Of a DNA stretch of 64,000 nt, positions 62,407-64,000 are shown in pieces. Under the pieces are notes generated by a model. It ran no database searches, was not told the DNA's origin, and saw only the letters and a program-made list of their open reading frames with translations. The DNA is from Halobaculum marinum (GTDB taxonomy: Archaea; Halobacteriota; Halobacteria; Halobacteriales; Haloferacaceae): contig NZ_CP119990.1 of NCBI RefSeq assembly GCF_029338555.1, positions 1-64,000 on the forward strand, given 5' to 3'. The translations under genes were made by a program, and so were the position numbers. The number at the start of each line of letters is the position of its first letter. The stretch's first letter is position 1.

Positions 62407-62652
62407 TCATTCTGATTCACCCCCATCGGTGGCCACTCGGGGTGCGCCGTCGTCGAGGACGAACGCGAGCTCGCGGAGCGTCACGGCGGCGACGTCGAAC
62501 CCGCACGGTGCGAGCGTCGTCCGTCCGGGGCCGGCTGAAGTCAGGCCGTGGTCCGCGAGCGCGCGTCCGTAGTCGGGACAGTCGGTTCTCGGGGTGAGTG
62601 GTACGTCCTCTCGTTCGGGGGTTTGATGGCCCCCCGTAGCGTCGTCGTACAT
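62407..62652 (-). CDS. small hypothetical protein
   Basis: An 81-residue protein starting MYDDATGGHQTPERED with two Cys (DCPDYGRALA and APCGFDVAAVTLRELAFVLDDG). Not recognised. It is placed between the winged-helix operon and the phage-repressor-like gene, with normal haloarchaeal composition. The start is uncertain because the frame is open far upstream. Confidence 0.5.
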   Translation of the reverse strand: MYDDATGGHQTPEREDVPLTPRTDCPDYGRALADHGLTSAGPGRTTLAPCGFDVAAVTLRELAFVLDDGAPRVATDGGESE

Positions 62653-62894
62653 GGCTTTCGTGGCTATCTCACGAAGGCCCGCGCGGGCCGGCGTCCCAAG
62701 CGCCGGGTCCGCAATCTTCTGCGAGTGGGGACCCATCGGGGAGCGACGGGTCCGCGAAGTGCCTTCGTTACAACCCTGTGAGAACAGTGGGTGCTTAAGC
62801 TTTAGCACATATCTGCTATTGACAAAGCTATAATGTGCTATCAAGTCCTCCGAACCTCCGGTAATAAAGGGGCTGAAATGGGTGTAGTAGCCGA

Positions 62895-63167
62895 ATGCGA
62901 CCTCGGCCGGATTGGATGTCGTTGAACGACTCTGTCGTGCTTGAATTCCTATCTGAGCATGATCTTGAGCTTCCGCCGAAGTCTGTGTACGTGAACCTGA
63001 ACCGCCATGGACACGACATCGGCTATTCGACAGTCCGACTCCGGCTGAACACGCTCGAAGAGCATGGACTGTTGAGGAAGACCGACTCCGGATATTACGA
63101 GGTGAGTCAGAAGGGGCAACTTTGGCTGGACGACGAACTCGACGCTTCTGAGTTGGAAGACGACTAG
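62895..63167 (+). CDS. PhiH1 repressor-like winged-helix protein
   Basis: A 90-residue DNA-binding protein: MRPRPDWMSLNDSVVLEFL, then SVYVNLNRHGHDIGYSTVRLRLNTLEEHGLLRKTDSGYYEVSQKGQLWLDDELDASELE. This is the pattern of haloarchaeal phage PhiH1-type repressors, which keep a provirus silent. It sits in the low-GC region with its own promoter. It is the best direct hint that the surrounding element is phage-derived. Confidence 0.8.
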   Translation: MRPRPDWMSLNDSVVLEFLSEHDLELPPKSVYVNLNRHGHDIGYSTVRLRLNTLEEHGLLRKTDSGYYEVSQKGQLWLDDELDASELEDD

Positions 63168-63169
63168 CA

Positions 63170-63265
63170 GTGAGATACGGAACGCCGCTCTCCGTGAAAC
63201 TGTTCGTCGTCCTCGTGTTCGGCGGCACGTTCGCGCTGCTGGCGCTCGTCTTGTTCTGGCTCTGA
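63170..63265 (+). CDS. possible 31-residue membrane peptide
   Basis: GTG 63170, two bases after the repressor-like gene, opens MRYGTPLSVKLFVVLVFGGT and a hydrophobic tail ending at TGA 63263. The basic N-terminus and single helix fit a small membrane protein. Its position right after the repressor suggests co-transcription, but there is no other evidence. Confidence 0.4.
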   Translation: MRYGTPLSVKLFVVLVFGGTFALLALVLFWL

Positions 63266-63281
63266 GTCGCGAGCATCTGAC

Positions 63282-63533
63282 TCACTCCGTGATCACGTCG
63301 AGGTGTAGTCCCAACCGCTGGACCTTCGCCTCACACCACACCGGGACGAAGCCGGGTCCCTCGTAGATCGCTTCGTCCTCGTCGGTGACGCGGAACCGTT
63401 CGCGGTCGTCGCCGAGACGGAGCGTCGGTCCGACTTCGCTGGAGGGGTACGCCTCTTCGTCGATGCTGAACCGGATCTCCGCCGTGTCGTCGGCGGTGTC
63501 CTGCGGGGACAGGACGCGATCTCTCGTCGACAT
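63282..63533 (-). CDS. small acidic hypothetical protein
   Basis: An 83-residue protein: TAEIRFSIDEEAYPSSEVGPTLRLGDDRERFRVTDEDEAIYEGPGFVPVWCEAKVQRLGLHLDVITE. A beta-rich, acidic, single-domain protein with one Cys. Not recognised. It converges on the preceding small gene and has haloarchaeal core-like composition. Confidence 0.65.
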   Translation of the reverse strand: MSTRDRVLSPQDTADDTAEIRFSIDEEAYPSSEVGPTLRLGDDRERFRVTDEDEAIYEGPGFVPVWCEAKVQRLGLHLDVITE

Positions 63534-63914
63534 CGAGCGAACGGAGTGGCGTTTCGGGTTTGAATAGGTGAGAGAAGCTGACTATCTTTCGCGCTTCAGA
63601 AAGAGAATCACCATACTGCGGTGAGTCATTAATTCACTTCCGGACAATCATCGTCCAAATTGCGGCACTTCCGGACACGAAACTTGTCTCAACTCCGATT
63701 CCGGCAGAGCAAATGGGCGGCTCTCGGGAAATCTATGTCTAGAGCAACTTTGCTTATCTGGAACTAATCACGCAATTTGTTAGGTAATTTTAATTAAAGG
63801 GCTGAATCAGCGTGAATGGGCTAAGAAAGTGCGCTATTTTCTGTATCCATCTTCTCTCAAGAATGGTTAGGAAGCCTAAAGGAGTTATATCTGGGGCATT
63901 TCAACGTACAGACG
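63534..63914. other. AT-rich non-coding stretch
   Basis: About 380 bp with low GC and no supportable gene except very short ORFs. CACTTCCGGACA occurs twice (about 63636 and 63667). It may hold the promoter of the partial gene at 63915. Confidence 0.4.
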
Positions 63915-64000
63915 ATGAAGAATTGCGAGCTCTGTGGAAAACCGACCAAGAGCCATACGGCTAGAGACATCGCAATCTGTCACTCCTGCTATACAGAGGA
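63915..64000 (+). CDS. zinc-finger protein, N-terminal fragment cut by the window edge
   Basis: ATG 63915 opens MKNCELCGKPTKSHTARDIAICHSCYTE and runs off the window. Two Cys pairs (CELC and CHSC) indicate a small zinc-binding domain at the N-terminus. Nothing more can be said from this fragment. Confidence 0.55.
   Translation, partial: MKNCELCGKPTKSHTARDIAICHSCYTE

Noticed and set aside
63840..63961. Short ORF MVRKPKGVISGAFQRTDD in a different frame
   Set aside because: It ends after about 33 codons. The overlapping frame from 63915 encodes a Cys-pair zinc domain that is more plausible.

Overview
The window reads as a haloarchaeon (class Halobacteria). It is very GC-rich, its proteins are acidic, and it carries halocyanin, Tat-type lipoprotein signals, HalOD1 and HTH_10 output domains, a TrmB regulator and an archaeal Orc1/Cdc6 initiator beside its own repeat-flanked origin. 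Nothing in the sequence fixes the genus. No rRNA, tRNA or CRISPR array was found.

Region 1 (1-14.8 kb) is a denitrification and copper-protein district. It holds copper nitrite reductase nirK, a quinol-type nitric oxide reductase norB, halocyanin, a type A two-domain multicopper oxidase, two radical-SAM/SPASM enzymes, two small candidate modified-peptide proteins (one with a CGCGG tail) and a MoaD-like beta-grasp protein ending in Cys-Cys instead of Gly-Gly. A CGAA-N4-TTCG palindrome lies 40-81 bp upstream of four of these genes and probably marks one regulon. A PAS sensor kinase and an HTH/membrane-protein pair flank the block.

Region 2 (14.8-20.9 kb) is mixed metabolism: a flavin-nucleotide-binding protein, a frameshifted formate-dehydrogenase-like molybdoenzyme, a VIT1-type transporter, a DASS anion transporter and a frameshifted alpha/beta hydrolase.

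Region 3 (20.9-34.4 kb) is an alpha-glucan utilisation locus: TrmB regulator, GH13 amylase, GH15 glucoamylase, a complete ABC importer (ATPase, lipoprotein binding protein, two permeases) and a cyclomaltodextrinase/neopullulanase-like GH13 enzyme. No secretion signal is visible on the three hydrolases, so the plan appears to be import of oligosaccharide followed by cytoplasmic hydrolysis. Palindromes in the divergent promoter are candidate TrmB sites.

Region 4 (34.4-47.4 kb) holds a LOV-like protein lacking the photoactive Cys, an SDR, a TRAM protein, and a replication origin with Orc1/Cdc6 flanked on both sides by about a dozen repeats of consensus GAAC(A/T)GCGGACACRGTGGTG. Next comes a two-gene operon of a glutamine-rich octapeptide-repeat protein and an Hsp20-type chaperone, then redox proteins and a 1052-residue PAS/GAF/HTH_10 regulator. 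Region 5 (47.4-58.8 kb) has a ParA-type ATPase with partner and a candidate centromere (ACCTNAGGT repeats), then DNA repair, stress, epimerase and sulfite-exporter genes and an ADP-forming acyl-CoA synthetase overlapping a BioD/DRTGG gene.

Region 6 (58.8-64 kb) drops in GC, contains long gene-poor stretches and small winged-helix, coiled-coil and zinc-ribbon genes plus a phage-repressor-like gene. It looks like an integrated element and carries an isolated origin-type repeat. Four genes are broken by five single-base indels, all in short G/C homopolymers, which looks more like sequencing error than biology.
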